In this document: positions 13,100-24,761 of the stretch, piece by piece
How the letters are laid out: the number at the start of each line of letters is the position of its first letter
Position numbering within the stretch: the stretch's first letter is position 1
NCBI GenBank assembly: GCA_054661495.1
Contig: BAAFSQ010000014.1
Coordinates: forward strand, 17,656 to 81,655
Origin: Zygophlyctis sp. KS116
Lineage: Eukaryota > Chytridiomycota
Reading direction: 5' to 3'
Length of the DNA: 64,000 nt
The notes under the pieces: model-generated
Database searches by the model: none
What the model was told of the DNA's origin: nothing
Seen by the model: the letters and a program-made list of their open reading frames with translations, nothing else
Translations under genes and position numbers: made by a program

Positions 13100-14896
13100 T
13101 TATAGAGCATGAAAAGTGAATTTTGAAGATTTTGGAGTTTCCTCGTTTGCGATTATTGTCATTGATCTTCTATGACTCATTGACTTTCTAGGACTGGACT
13201 GATGAGACTTTGATGTTCCTCGCACTAGAGAAGGCGTTTTCCTTCCAAGTGAAGAAGTAGTTGATCCATTAAAAGACTGGTTTTCCTGCCAAGTCTTATT
13301 TTGAACCACTTCTGTTACCGCTTCTTCAGTTAAAGATTTCTCATTTGATCTTTTGAGTAAAACGGTCAAGCCTGTGATCCATAAATCCCTATCAGCCCAA
13401 TTCAAAGGCTGTAGTCTGATTATTCTGTTTCCGGTCATTAAATCCAGACTATCAACCTCTGCAGGAGAATAATTCTTATGAGCTTGAACATCTTCGTTCC
13501 ATGTTACTGAATTAATCGGAACTAGAATTATTTTAAATAAAACCCACCAATCTTTGTCGCTGAGCGTGGATTTCCTTGAGATGGAGAAGTATTTGACCAA
13601 TGAAGCGTCCTTGAATACGGATTTACCCAAACATACCTTAATTTCGGATTCTTTCCATTTCTATTATATTTTTGAAACTTTAATTAGATTATTGCTCTTA
13701 CCCATGAGCCAATCATTGTGTATACCAAAGCATCAATCATATTCTCACCAGATCCCGGTCCTTCATGAATTCTTGAAATTCTTTCACTTGTTTCTGAAGC
13801 AAACTTTGATTTTTCACAATCTTGTGAGCACTTCAACTCTTTATAATCGTGTAATTCATTAAACATTGACCCAAAGTTCTTCATTTCTATACTAAACCGT
13901 GATTTCTTCTTTACTAAAAGATCATGATGCTGTTCTGACTGGAGAATTGAGGGTACTTGAAGCCCCATGTGCCTCTTAATCTCCCATTGATTTTCATCTT
14001 CATTTTCCCATAATACTATCTGTGCAGTCTCTGACAACTTTAAAAATTGCCCAAATTCAAAAACTGTTTGAGAGTCTTTATCATTGACCTTTACATCTTG
14101 TTTTATATTGAGCATTTTAACCTCTAATTCCTTATTTAATGACATTAGATTATCAATTTTCAATACCAAAATCGCATTTTCTGTCTGAAGATGCGACAAT
14201 GTTGAAAGAACTTGATCATCAACACGCAATTTTTCACTCTTTGCTTGTGAATTTCTAATTTGAATCAAACTTTGCGTGTCTGTCTGAGTCTTTATAGATC
14301 TATTTTCTTTTAAATTTTCTTTAGAGTCCTCTTGTCCTCTTTGTATAATGTTTTCCCTTTTTTTTATATTTTCTACTAAAGTTTCCAACTCTTTACTCCT
14401 TGATAGACTTGAGAGATACAAATTTTGCAACTTTTCACATTCATTTTGTAGATTTCTTTCATTCTTTTTCAAGTTTTTACATATTTCATTAGATTTATCT
14501 AATAAATTCTTTTGATTTTGCAGAGATTCATTTATAGTTTGATTTTGAATTTCTAAATTCCAATTTGTCTCATTCATTGTATCTAGTCTTAGTAATTTAA
14601 AAAATACCATTATTACTCAAGAGTTTATCATATTTCTTTTTAAGATTTTTGTTTTCCACCTTTAAGATTTCTATCTTGTCTAATAGTTCCTGTGAGTCTT
14701 GACTTTGAGTTTCCAAGTCTCCCAATTTCAATCGTCTAGAAGACTTTGGCGTTGAGAATTTCCTATCTTGACTTGTAGTTTCTTGTAGTTTCTTTTTTAG
14801 AAAATCTATTTCTTCTAACAATGCTTGTCCCACTGAAGCCGCTAATTCAATGTCTGCTTGTTTCTCTTTGAGTTGGTTTTGTAGCTCTGATAACAT
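13100..14896 (-). CDS. Num1/Mcp5-like cortical dynein anchor (coiled coil + PH)
   Basis: Introns at 13522..13547, 13678..13701 and 14583..14607 give 573 residues. The N-terminus is a coiled coil that starts with ELAASVGQALLEE (17-29). This resembles the CC1 box (AAxxG) that binds dynein light intermediate chain in BICD2 and Spindly. More coiled coil follows to about 370. From about residue 386 an Mcp5/Num1-type PH domain is seen: MIGSW, FQKYNRNGKNPKLRYVWVNP, YSRTLHWSN, and the final helix ADRDLWITGLTVLLK. In yeasts such proteins hold dynein at the cell cortex through lipid binding. The C-terminal tail is Ser/Arg-rich. Orthology to Num1 is inferred from the PH type; the N-terminal repeats of budding-yeast Num1 are absent. 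Confidence 0.82.
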
Positions 14897-15047
14897 TCTT
14901 GGCCCGATAAAGTCCGAATTTGTACTTGCAGTTGTTGCACTGTAACTTTTATACTAGTCTAAAGATCAAGTATTAAATCTTAAGTCTTGTAACTGAAAGA
15001 GTCTAAAAGATCAATCTATAGACTCCGATTACTAGTAATTTGGCGGA

Positions 15048-15963
15048 ATGAATGGACTAGAGTCTCTATTGAAATCCCTTGGCCCAGAAGATCCAGAATG
15101 GCTCAAAAAGTCTCAAAAGATTTGGGAAACTCTAGATGATTTGGCTGCAAAGGACCCAATTGAGTACAAGAATTTCATTCAGACAGCTCAAAGAGAAGCT
15201 CAAAATTCTAGACTAGTAAAGCCTGGATGGGGAATACAAGTATTTAATTTTTATTTAATGATAGACTTGGATAAAGTCTGGAGACTATTTTAAAAAAGTA
15301 TACATAAATCTAGGAATTAGCGAAAGAATATCTCCACCATCAAGTTTAGATCTGAATAATGTTAGTGTTCCATTGATAGTAGGAACTCCAAGGAATTTTG
15401 AAAATACTAAAGTCTTGGATATTGTATATCATTCTAGTGTTTTAAAGAAAACAATGCAAGATTCCAGTTATTTTAATGCAATTTTGGATCTAAGTTGGGG
15501 AGCTTGTAAAGAAATATTAGATTGGGAAATAGTGACTAGTCATGGTATAGAAACTAAAAAAGATTTATATTATGGAAGATATGGATGGGATGATAAAGGA
15601 TCTCCAATTTCGGACGAGTTAAAGTCAGAAATTGTTTTTAAAGAACAAGTTGAAGAATCAGCAAGTTTGAATCTTGAAGATTTAAAAGACAATCAAGAAC
15701 AAGTTGGATTAATTCAGGAAATCAAGGTGGAAAAAAAAGAACCAATGTACAAGATTATTACAGAATCTGAAATTCTTAAAATTTTAGTCTATCTCCCACA
15801 GATTAATAGTGGAAAAGAAGCTAATGTGCAATTGAAAGATTCTAATTTAAGTGTGGAAACAGAATCTGACTATTTATCTCTGGAATTAGCAGATCTGAAA
15901 AATGTTTTATCTGCAGAATTTAGTAAAAAGTCTGGGATTCTCAAAATTGTTTTACAAAAGTAG
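15048..15963 (+). CDS. PIH1-domain protein, PIH1D2-like dynein-assembly cochaperone
   Basis: One 25-bp intron (15240..15264) gives 296 residues. The N-terminal signature KIWETLDDLAAKDPIEYKNF closely resembles human PIH1D2. The PIH1 core then follows: KPGWGIQ, VYINLGISERISPP, VPLIVGTPRNF, VLDIVYHSSVLKKT. The C-terminal half (about 200-296) is acidic with a possible CS-like fold. PIH proteins work with HSP90/R2TP to preassemble axonemal dynein arms or snoRNPs. The PIH1D2 resemblance suggests a flagellar role and hence a flagellated life stage. Confidence 0.85.
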
Positions 15964-16079
15964 ACATTATATTTAATTAAAACTTGAACTCTCGTGTATG
16001 ACTGTCTGCTTGACTAAAAGTAAATCTAGAGCATCAAGGAAACCTAGCAATAAGCAATAACCTAGGACATTTGTGCAAA

Positions 16080-17384
16080 ATGATTGATGACGTAATCAGT
16101 TTTTAATTCATAAATAGGCTGAATGTGATATATGTGGAAGTGCGCAGTCTCCGGCAGTAAACCCAATCATGTTTTGTGATGGTCTGGGATGCGATGTTCC
16201 TGTTCATCAGAAATGCTACAAGGTAGAATCTATTCCTGATGGGCCATGGTATTGCAAAAGGTAGAAATTCTACTTAATACAAGATGTTTGGATAAGGTAC
16301 CAATTTATGCTACAAATGTTGTTTGTTGTCAACAAAAGAGTGGTGCGCTGCTAAGAACAAGTGGGAAAAGGGAATATATTCATGCTGTTTGTGCTTTCTG
16401 GAATCCAAAAATATCTAATAGTAGTATAAATTCTGTAGTCAAGGTTGATCCAAGACTGTTTGCTAAAAAGGTAATTTTTAAGATTTTAGATATGGGATGG
16501 CTAGTCTCTGTATATTCTAAATTTTTGATTTAAATTTTTGATTAAAATATTTACAATTAGGGATGTACTATTTGTGGAATTCCAACTGGGCTTACTGTAG
16601 AATGCTCAAAGCCAGGATGCTCGCGAGAGTTTCATGTAACTTGTGCTCTAGACACCAAAATTCTTGAAAGAACACTAAAGGACTTTTGTAATTCAGATAA
16701 ATTGAAATGTCCAAAGCATTATGCAGTCATGACAAAGGAAAATATAATGACAGATTTGTCACTTTATAAAGATAAAAACTTTAATGGTATATTTTAAGTT
16801 ACTAAAAATTCAGATAAGAATGGGTTATACAAGCCAATTATTATTAACAAACCAGAGATTCAATCTCCCCGAAATTTGGATTTTGGTTCTGCTAAAAGAA
16901 TTTCAATTGAAAGGATTTGTGAGCCAGAGAGAAAAATATTCAAGACGGAACAGGGTGGTAGTTTTGAGTGGTTGGCTGAAAAAATACTTTTGATTCAGAA
17001 AACGGTAGAAGCAATGGGAAATATGTCTCCGGAATTTAAAGGTATGAAAAAGTTGCTAACAATTTAGCTGAGATTGATAAATTTAAACTTCCTAGTCTGT
17101 CAGACATCCCTATCAAGAGATATTCACAAGATAATAGTGACAAGGAAAAGGATTATCAAGAAATGCAAAAGAAATACATGATCGCTCAGGAAGAGCTCAA
17201 TAGTCTGCAAAAAGAAGTGGTGAGGTTGAAAGACGCACATCAATCTGAAATGAAAAAGTCTGATAATTTAAAGCAATCTATTTTCAGGCTATTAAAGTTT
17301 TTTGATCTTCCTGATCATCTTAAACTTAAAGTTCCGTCGGATGTTGATAATGTGCTATCGGCTATATGCAAGGAATTAGATTAA
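16080..17384 (+). CDS. PHD-zinc knuckle-ePHD (PZP) chromatin reader, AF10/NTO1-like
   Basis: Introns at 16092..16117, 16261..16283, 16471..16560 (90 bp, the longest in the window), 16787..16813 and 17042..17067 give 370 residues. The first exon is only 12 nt. PHD1 begins CDICGS and contains PIMFCDGLGCDVPVHQKCY and GPWYCKRC. A zinc knuckle and an extended PHD follow: HAVCAFWNP, CTICGIPTG, CSREFHVTCAL, ending CPKHYA near residue 210. A coiled coil with leucines (about 275-330) ends the protein. The PZP module is typical of AF10/AF17, JADE/BRPF and NTO1. The short length plus coiled coil is closest to AF10, but no acetyltransferase-complex domain is visible, so subfamily is left open. Confidence 0.87.
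16518..16543 (+). repeat. Tandem 13-bp duplication inside a long intron
   Basis: The unit TAAATTTTTGATT occurs twice back to back (16518..16530 and 16531..16543) within the 90-bp intron of the PZP gene. This may explain part of its unusual length. Confidence 0.8.
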
Positions 17385-17482
17385 ACCGGTGTCAAAACTC
17401 TCTCACTGGCTTTTTACATAGTCTGTTATAGCCTCTGTCCAATTCGATTTTGCACCACGACTTGGCATTAAATAAAAATAAT

Positions 17483-20400
17483 TTACATTTCTCCCCTCAT
17501 TTTGTATGCAGTAAGATCATCGGGAGCTAACTCAATAACTTTTGAAAATACTTTTTCGGCATCATCCAATTCATTGGTTGAAAATAAAATTGAGGCCTTA
17601 TTGAAAAGAACATTCTTGTTCAATGGCTGTAGTTCAGCAGCTGAAATCATATCACTTTTGGCCCCTTCTTTATCGCCATTGAGCAATCTGCAAAGTCCCC
17701 GATTCATCAATGATGAAACATCTTTCTTATTAATTTCCAATGCCTTATTTAATCATTTAAAATTATTGATACCTTGTTATAAAATTTCAAAGCTAATTCC
17801 CATGATTTTTGTAAAAAGTACAAGTTTGCTGCATTGAAATAGGCGAGGCCATATTTTGGATTAACTTTGATTGCAATCTAATCTTTAAAGCGATGGAAAT
17901 ATTACCTTGAAATTCTGCAAAGCAGAAACGGGATCACCAAGTTTCTGATAAATGATTCCTCTATTGGTAATATATTCAGCGTTATTTGGATCCAGTTCCT
18001 AACATTATTCAAATAAAAAGCAATACGATAGCCTTTGATACGTCTAAAAGGGCTCCGTAAGTATTCTTCATAGCTAAATGAATAATAGCTCGTCCTTCAT
18101 AAGCAGAATGATATTCTGGATTTATGGCCAGAACAAAAGAAAAAATATTCCAAGCTCTTTTGTAAAGATTGTCCATTTGATATGTATATCCGATATTAGT
18201 AAGAGCTTGTAAACAGGAAGGTTTTAAATGTAAAGCTTTAATGTAGTCTCTTCGTGCCAATACCGGTTGATTTTGCGTAAATTTCACATTACCACGGCCA
18301 AGCAAAAGTCCAATATTTTCTGGATGGCGTTCGATAGCTTTATTATATTCTAGCATACTTATTGATTCCTTACAAACTTTATGAAGTGCTAATGCTAATA
18401 GCGATTTCAATTCAGTATCTTCCGGGTCAAGTTCACTGGCAACAGCCAAATCTAAAATTGCATTTTCTGTATCTCCGATACTCCAGTATAATAGGCTCCG
18501 ATTTTTGTAGGCTTTAATATCATTTGAGAGAAGAATAACTATACTATAGTCCTTGATTGCTTTGTCATATTCATGAATTTCATCGTATGTAAGACCTCGG
18601 TTGAAAAAAGCTTGATGGCATCCATTTTCCGATTCAATGGACTTTGAAAAGTCTGAAATGGCTCCATTATAGTCCTTTACTTCCTTTCGGCAGCATCCAC
18701 GTAAAAGATGGGCATGTATGCTACTAGGCTCCAACTTGAGGGCTTCATCACAATCTGCTATTCCACTTTTAAATTTTTTCTTATTGAAATAATGAGTAGC
18801 TCTTGTGAGATATGCCTCGAAATAGCGTGGGTCTAGACTGATAGCCTTGATTTTCAATGCAAAAAAAGTACCTTTGTCAAATCCTCTAAGCATTCTTTTT
18901 GGAATTTCATTGAGCATAATCCTCTATGATAAAATGCTTTAGCAAAATGTGAATCGATTGTAATAGCTTCTGAAAATTCTCTGATTGCAAGATGAAAATC
19001 CAACAAATTTTCGTAGCAAATACCTCTTTGCAAGTAAACCAAAGGATCATTATTCCTTATTTTCAGAGCCTTGTCCAGGTCTTTCAAAGCACCTAAGAGT
19101 ATTAATCAGACTTTGAGTAATTACCACGATTATCATTACATTTGATCCTAGCCTTGGCAATCAAAAGATAAACAGAAGGATCCTCCAATATATGAAATTC
19201 GCTTCGTTTATCGAATTCACAAACGATTTGGGAATATTTTCTTTGGAAACTGAGTATCAGGGCTCTCTATTTGATTGGCTAGATCAGCTTTTACCTGGAT
19301 AAATGTTTGTGCTATTCCTGAATTTAATTCAAATGCTGTATGAAAGTCATAAGTAGCTTCTTTCATTTTCCTAATTCTTTAAATTTCATGATTACCCGAT
19401 CCTTAGCAGAATTCTTCCTCGGTACAAATATAACATGTAGTTACCAGGGAAAGCATGAATTGCGCGGCTATAATCTTGAATTGATTTCTGAGCATAAGCT
19501 TCGCTTATTCCTTTTTTATGAGAATCATTTTTGCCTTCAAGTTCCATTTCAGCACTTCCAAGGCTGATATTATACATCATGTGATAAAGTTCCCCCCTGC
19601 TTAGAAAGGCCTGTAGTTGATGCGGATCTAAGGATCAGTAGATAATCTGGTTTACCAAGCTTAATGGCTTCATCTAAATAATACAGAGACTGATCGTGTT
19701 CTTTACTGATTTCCATATTTAATATTCCAAGTTCCAAAAAAGCACTAGACTTTTTGGGATTTTGATCAACCACCATTTTGTAGTCAATTGCTGCAAAAAG
19801 CTTTTCATTTCGAGTGGCGTATAATTGAGCTAATATTAGACTTCGAAATTACTTACCTCGATGATAAAAAGCATCGCTATTCAACGCAGAATCATCTAAC
19901 AATATGGAAACACTAAAATCCTGACGTTAAACATAATTTTTACCTGGATGGCTTGATTGACATTTCTTTCTTTTAAAAGACAGCCTCTGTGAAAGTAAGC
20001 TTGTGCATTATCAGGAAGCATTTGAATACATGTACAAAGGTCCTTATATTTAAGTTACATATTAAATATACATCGAGCGCATTATCCCATCTTGAAATAG
20101 CAGCATTAGATCTCCCTCTATATAAATAAGAAAGGCCATTGCCTGGAGATAGGTAAATCAACTTCGTAAATGCATCTATCGAGTCCTCCCACAATTGCTT
20201 TTGAAAGAAGTATAACGCAAAGTTGAAGATTGCATGTTCATTAGAAGGATCTAATTCTCCAACTACTTTGAAATCTTCATTTGCATAAACAATGTCCTAA
20301 TTAAAATAATTAAACGCTCGTTAAATACCTGCTCTTTTTCATATAAGCATGCTCTCTGGTAATATCCATAAGGGATATCCGGTTTTAAGCGAATAACAGA

Positions 20401-22053
20401 TGAATAATTTGCAATTGCCAACTTATTCAATCCTGTGGCTGTTACACCATTTGTATTACCTAATTCTTTGTATATTCTGGCTTTAGTATCAAAAGCGCCC
20501 AAATGAGATTTATTACCGTCTGTCAGTGAGTCCAAATCCTTGATGGAAAGTTCTACGTTATGGATTTTGAGAAATAATTGATGCCTAAACCAAAATGCCT
20601 CGCTATTATAAGGATCTAATGTCTATTATTTCGAAAAAGTTACCAAATGAAATAGATTTATCAAAATCAGAAATCGCTTCTTCATATTTACCACAGCGCA
20701 TTAATATATATCCTCTGCGTCTAAAATGAGATGGGATTACAGCTGAAGATGATTTGATTAAGAAGTTGAGCCTTTCTAGTTCCCTGCTCGGATCTTTTTC
20801 GAACTCTATAGTATCCTGATCGTCGATGGGCATTTCAGTGTAAGCATCATATGGAATCCCGATATCATTCAGAGTCCGATATTTATAAATTTCGTATGGA
20901 GTAAATACTTGAGCCCTATGGCTCCGATCGTGGATTCTATCAAAAAAAGAATTTTCTGGTTTTAAGAATCCCAAAGCTGCCAAAAGTTGATTGAGTGCGC
21001 CACCTGCCAGTGCTGAGCTAATACTTTGCTCAACTTTTATTGGTATCGCCGAATTAATATCTTCCTTCGATTCCATTTTTGACAATACGGATTCCACGCT
21101 TGCATAAATGCTAGATTGGATTGAAGAAACAGATCCAAAGTCTACTTGTTCATCGATTTTCGTATTTAATATGTCTTGGGAATTAAGAGGCGGTAAATCT
21201 AATGAAGCTCCTTCTAAATTTATCCCGAGTGATTGTCTTCTTTTTCTAAGATAAAACTGCCTTGGATTTTCATGATTTTCAGAAATAGAATCTTCGACTT
21301 CATTTTTTTCCTCGATTTTTGGCGAGGCTGACTCCAAACCTTTCACTTGGCTTACAGAAGATCTCCTTTTTTGCAATGAAATACTTTTGCTTCTCTTTTT
21401 AACTTTTGAAACATGGCGAGCTTTTGATATTTCGGCAGTATTGAGTGAAATAGTTTGAAAACTCTCTGTATCATCTACGACTTTGATAAATTCTGCGGGA
21501 GAACTTAGGTTGAGATTTTGATGCTGAAGTTCATTCTCTGTCTCTTCAACTATTTCTAGCTGAAGCTTGGGAATAATTACGCTTTTTTTTCTTGATTTAA
21601 CATTACCCAAACTTCCCGGATGTGCCTTCGTTTCGATAAATTCTTCTTGATTGACTAGTTCAAGAGAATTTTCTTGCAAGATCTGAGATTTGTTTAGCGA
21701 TTGAGTTTCAGTATCCTTCACTTCTAAAAGTTCTGATGGGATCGTAAATTCTCCTTGAGATACCTACAGATTAATACTTTTTCTCTTACAGTGATTCGAG
21801 AACGAGAATTTCTAGCTGAATGAGCACGAACATAGTCTGATATTCTCTCTTTGATTGGCAAAGAAGGATCTACATGCATGCCTAATGAAGTTGACCCTCT
21901 TGCGAATTCAATCGTAGAAAGCTTCATACTTTTAGACTGTGGAATAAGACTTTCCAATCTTGTGTCTGAAACCTGATTAACTGATGGGGGAATAAGATCA
22001 TTTGATACCACATTATCCTCGGATACCAAATCTGCACCATTTATAGCATTCAC
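17483..22053 (-). CDS. TPR superhelical protein, possibly TTC6-like
   Basis: Fourteen introns of 23-32 bp (17744..17772, 17878..17905, 17999..18026, 18846..18871, 19093..19124, 19267..19294, 19371..19395, 19628..19655, 19830..19856, 19921..19943, 20043..20071, 20297..20328, 20616..20643, 21764..21789) join fifteen exons to 1393 residues in one frame. About 420 N-terminal residues are Ser/Lys-rich and probably disordered. The rest is roughly two dozen tetratricopeptide repeats, for example AYFHRGCLLKERNVNQAI and AFFNRGLTYDEIHEYDKA. Introns often fall inside the same repeat motif, before DP or LDP. The long TPR array resembles TTC6, which is linked to cilia, but array length alone is weak evidence. 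It probably acts as a scaffold. Confidence 0.85.
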
Positions 22054-22071
22054 ATAACTAAAATTAATTGA

Positions 22072-23184
22072 TTAAAAATACTGGTCAATATTTCTCTTGG
22101 GTTTATAATCCTCCTTCTTTTTTAATGATGCAATGTGTCTATAAAAAGATGTTGGTGCAGCCTCTATCATATTTTCTCGTTCAACTTTTTCCTTTGCTTC
22201 AATATTTCTTTTCCCGATTAACTTTACAGATTTGACTACTAAAGCCTCATTCAGCTCTTGATCTGAACCATCTGAATCAGTTTCAGACTCTTTATTATCT
22301 CTTTTAACTTTTTGATTATCTTCTTGTATAGAATCCTCTATAGAGTCCTCTATATTTGACTCATCTGTGTACTCTGAATCTTGACTATAATCTGAATTTT
22401 CAGAGTAATACGAGCCCGAATCTTTATCATTTTCTGAATTAGACTCTTCATCTTGACTAAAATCTTTTGAATCAAACTCTTCTTGATTAGAATCTTGTTG
22501 TAAAATATCTGATAGTTGTAAACTTTCTGTAAGATCTACTGAAGAAGAAAATTCCAAATTTTCTACATATGATGATCCTTTTCTAGAATTTTGTAAATCC
22601 AAATCCTTTTTTACAAGAACTTGAGTGTATTTCTTAAACACATCATCTACATCTTTTAATTCCTTTATACCACTTTCAAAGTCTTGAAATGATTCTACGA
22701 CTAAAATTGGATCTAATATTTGAATTTCTTGAGAATCGTGTAAATCATCCTTTACAACCACCAATTCTTCTTTTAACTTGACTGTATCTGGCTCTAAATC
22801 ATAACCTTTTAAATTCCTAATGGGAGACTCTAATTTCCTCCCAACCATACATACTTTCAAGTCTAATTCAGGCGAAGGAGATCTAGCCTTTATAATTTCC
22901 TTTTGAATAGTTTTGTCCTCTCTAGTATTTTTAGAGATTGTATTTCTTTTAATTTTAGAAATAAATTCATTGACTGATACTTTTTCTTCTTTTCCTTTTA
23001 GACTAGAGACTTTAGGAACCTTGATCTTGTTAATTTTTGGAGCTTCTTGATCATCTTGTAGTAAAGATTCTAAAGATAATTTTGGTAGAAATGATATGAT
23101 TTGCTCTTTATTAAGTTTTTTCCTAGATTTAGTAAACAGAGCATTCAATTCAGACGCAATATCTCTATTCTTTCCATTTTTCAT
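22072..23184 (-). CDS. Acidic low-complexity protein of unknown function
   Basis: This is a single exon of 370 residues that I do not recognise. The N-terminus is basic and helical (NALFTKSRKKLNKEQIISFL). The middle (about 210-310) is dominated by Ser, Asp and Glu (for example YYSENSDYSQDSEYTDES). The C-terminus is basic (SFYRHIASLKKKEDYKPKRN). Such an acidic linker between basic ends is seen in nuclear and chromatin proteins, but that is only suggestive. Its ATG overlaps the TGA of the upstream Pkr1-like gene (ATGA), and it lies 18 bp upstream of the TPR gene on the same strand. Confidence 0.65.
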   Translation of the reverse strand: MKNGKNRDIASELNALFTKSRKKLNKEQIISFLPKLSLESLLQDDQEAPKINKIKVPKVSSLKGKEEKVSVNEFISKIKRNTISKNTREDKTIQKEIIKARSPSPELDLKVCMVGRKLESPIRNLKGYDLEPDTVKLKEELVVVKDDLHDSQEIQILDPILVVESFQDFESGIKELKDVDDVFKKYTQVLVKKDLDLQNSRKGSSYVENLEFSSSVDLTESLQLSDILQQDSNQEEFDSKDFSQDEESNSENDKDSGSYYSENSDYSQDSEYTDESNIEDSIEDSIQEDNQKVKRDNKESETDSDGSDQELNEALVVKSVKLIGKRNIEAKEKVERENMIEAAPTSFYRHIASLKKKEDYKPKRNIDQYF

Positions 23185-23378
23185 GATAATTTCCTATCGG
23201 AACTATTCAGAGCTACCGAGCAGAGGATCCAGAGTCCTAAATTCACAAATATCAAAAACAATGTCCAAAACTCTTGTGTTGCAACATATAAACTTGTCAG
23301 TACCAACAATAATATAATAAATGTTATATGAAACATTTTTAAGACTTGATGATCTAATTCCGCAAAGAGTGATTCCAT
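23181..23378 (-). CDS. Pkr1-like ER membrane protein (V-ATPase assembly)
   Basis: This 65-residue protein has a short N-terminal amphipathic piece (MESLFAELDHQVLKMF), then two hydrophobic helices (FIILLLVLTSLYVA and FWTLFLIFVNLGLWILCSV) and a short polar tail. Size, hairpin topology and the FVNLGLW-type second helix resemble fungal Pkr1, an ER factor for V-ATPase Vo assembly. The match is by pattern on a very short protein, so it is tentative. Its stop codon shares the ATGA with the start of the next gene on the same strand. Confidence 0.55.
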   Translation of the reverse strand: MESLFAELDHQVLKMFHITFIILLLVLTSLYVATQEFWTLFLIFVNLGLWILCSVALNSSDRKLS

Positions 23379-23547
23379 TGATAATTTAAAGTCTTAAAGT
23401 TAACTGCGGTTGACTGCGTACAAACTCTTATTGCGTACAAATTTAGTATTTACAGGACCAGAAAAGAAATCACACATCTTTTCAGACTTTTTTATTTTTA
23501 GATTGCTCTAAACTTGAAGATCAAACTTACTGAGAATCCTAAAAAAA

Positions 23548-24093
23548 TCAAGAATTTTTAATTGTTATAGCAGTTCCTATTACCTTTTTAGCAATATCTG
23601 CTAAAATAGCACCTCTTCTTTCCAAAGGAAGAGAATTAAACGCTTCATAAACACAAACTCCCTTCATATCTCGTACTTTACCTGCACGAGAACCAAAATA
23701 ATATCCTAGAATAGCACCAGGAATATTAAAAATTATAAATCCCAAAATAATACCTGCAATCGCTCCTTGTCTTTAGAAAATAGTAAAATTACCTATTAAT
23801 TGCCAGTAATATACTGGATTTGGTACTTCTGGAATCAGTAAATCATCAAACATTGAAGTAAACAAGTACATTGGATCTACATTTGATCCTAATCTTTTAC
23901 TAGATTCATAATCTTTTCTTTTACTAGGATCAGAGAGTATAGAGTAAGCATTTGCAATTTCCTGAAATTTAGATTTTGCATCATCAGAAGAATTGCGATC
24001 AGGATGATATTTTAAAGAAGAAGCAATATATGCCTTTCTTAATTCTTCAGGGGATACAGAAGGAGACACACCCAAGATTTCGTAGTAATCCAT
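23548..24093 (-). CDS. DnaJ (type C J-protein) with C-terminal glycine-rich membrane segment
   Basis: One 27-bp intron (23766..23792) gives 172 residues. The J domain (1-65) has the HPD motif in LKYHPDRNSS and the usual helix IV residues SKRKDYE. The C-terminal half carries a glycine-rich hydrophobic stretch, GAIAGIILGFIIFNIPGA, then YYFGSRAGKVRDMKG. Similar small J-proteins with a glycine-zipper segment are common in fungi. The Hsp70 partner and organelle cannot be told; membrane attachment is inferred. Confidence 0.88.
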
Positions 24094-24227
24094 CTAATCT
24101 AATCTAGTCTTATTGACCCACTAGGTTAGTTATAAGAAGGGTATAACTTAAGTAAGAGAGTGTAATAAGTACTTTTGTAATAAGTACTTTTTATATAGTT
24201 TTAAAACCTTTAAAACCTGAAAATTCA

Positions 24228-24738
24228 ATGAATTTGTCTGAATTTCCTCCATTCTACACTCTACAACCAAATCTAGATACTAAAAATAAACAATTAAATT
24301 TATGGAAGGAATATATTCTTCAGATTTCTTTAAAAAATAGACTTTGGATCTTGGATTATAAAATATTCAAAAATTCAAAAATTAATAGATCTTGCAGTCC
24401 TGAATTTATAAATCTCATAATAGAAGAATTGGTAAATTCTGGTATTTTTTCTAATTTTATCTAAAATTCAAGGAGTTGCAGAATACAAAAAAAACAAGGA
24501 ATTAATGATTTATTTTAAATCTCCTAGTGAATGGGGATATATAATTCATTCTTTTTACAAGGATTTGGGACAATTAGGAACAGTTTTAACATTTTTTGAA
24601 ATTATAAATACAGAGGATCAGGAATTCTCTGGGATAGATGAGGATGCATTAAAAAAATCTCTAATAACTCTAGTCAAGGGAGGGAAAGCTGTTATTTTCT
24701 CTGCATCACAAGACTCTCAAGGCGTAAAGTTTTTCTAA
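24228..24738 (+). CDS. VPS25: ESCRT-II subunit VPS25
   Basis: One 31-bp intron (24442..24472) gives 159 residues. The two winged helices match VPS25: FPPFYTLQPNLDTKNKQLNLW at the start (the PPxF/TLQPN signature that contacts VPS22/VPS36), then KSPSEWGYIIHSFYKDLGQ and FSGIDEDALKKSL, ending QGVKFF as in animals and fungi. It bridges ESCRT-II to VPS20/CHMP6 in multivesicular-body sorting. It shares a divergent 134-bp promoter region with the J-protein and ends 23 bp before the next gene. Confidence 0.96.
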
Positions 24739-24761
24739 AATCTAGAAAAATCACTTTAAAA

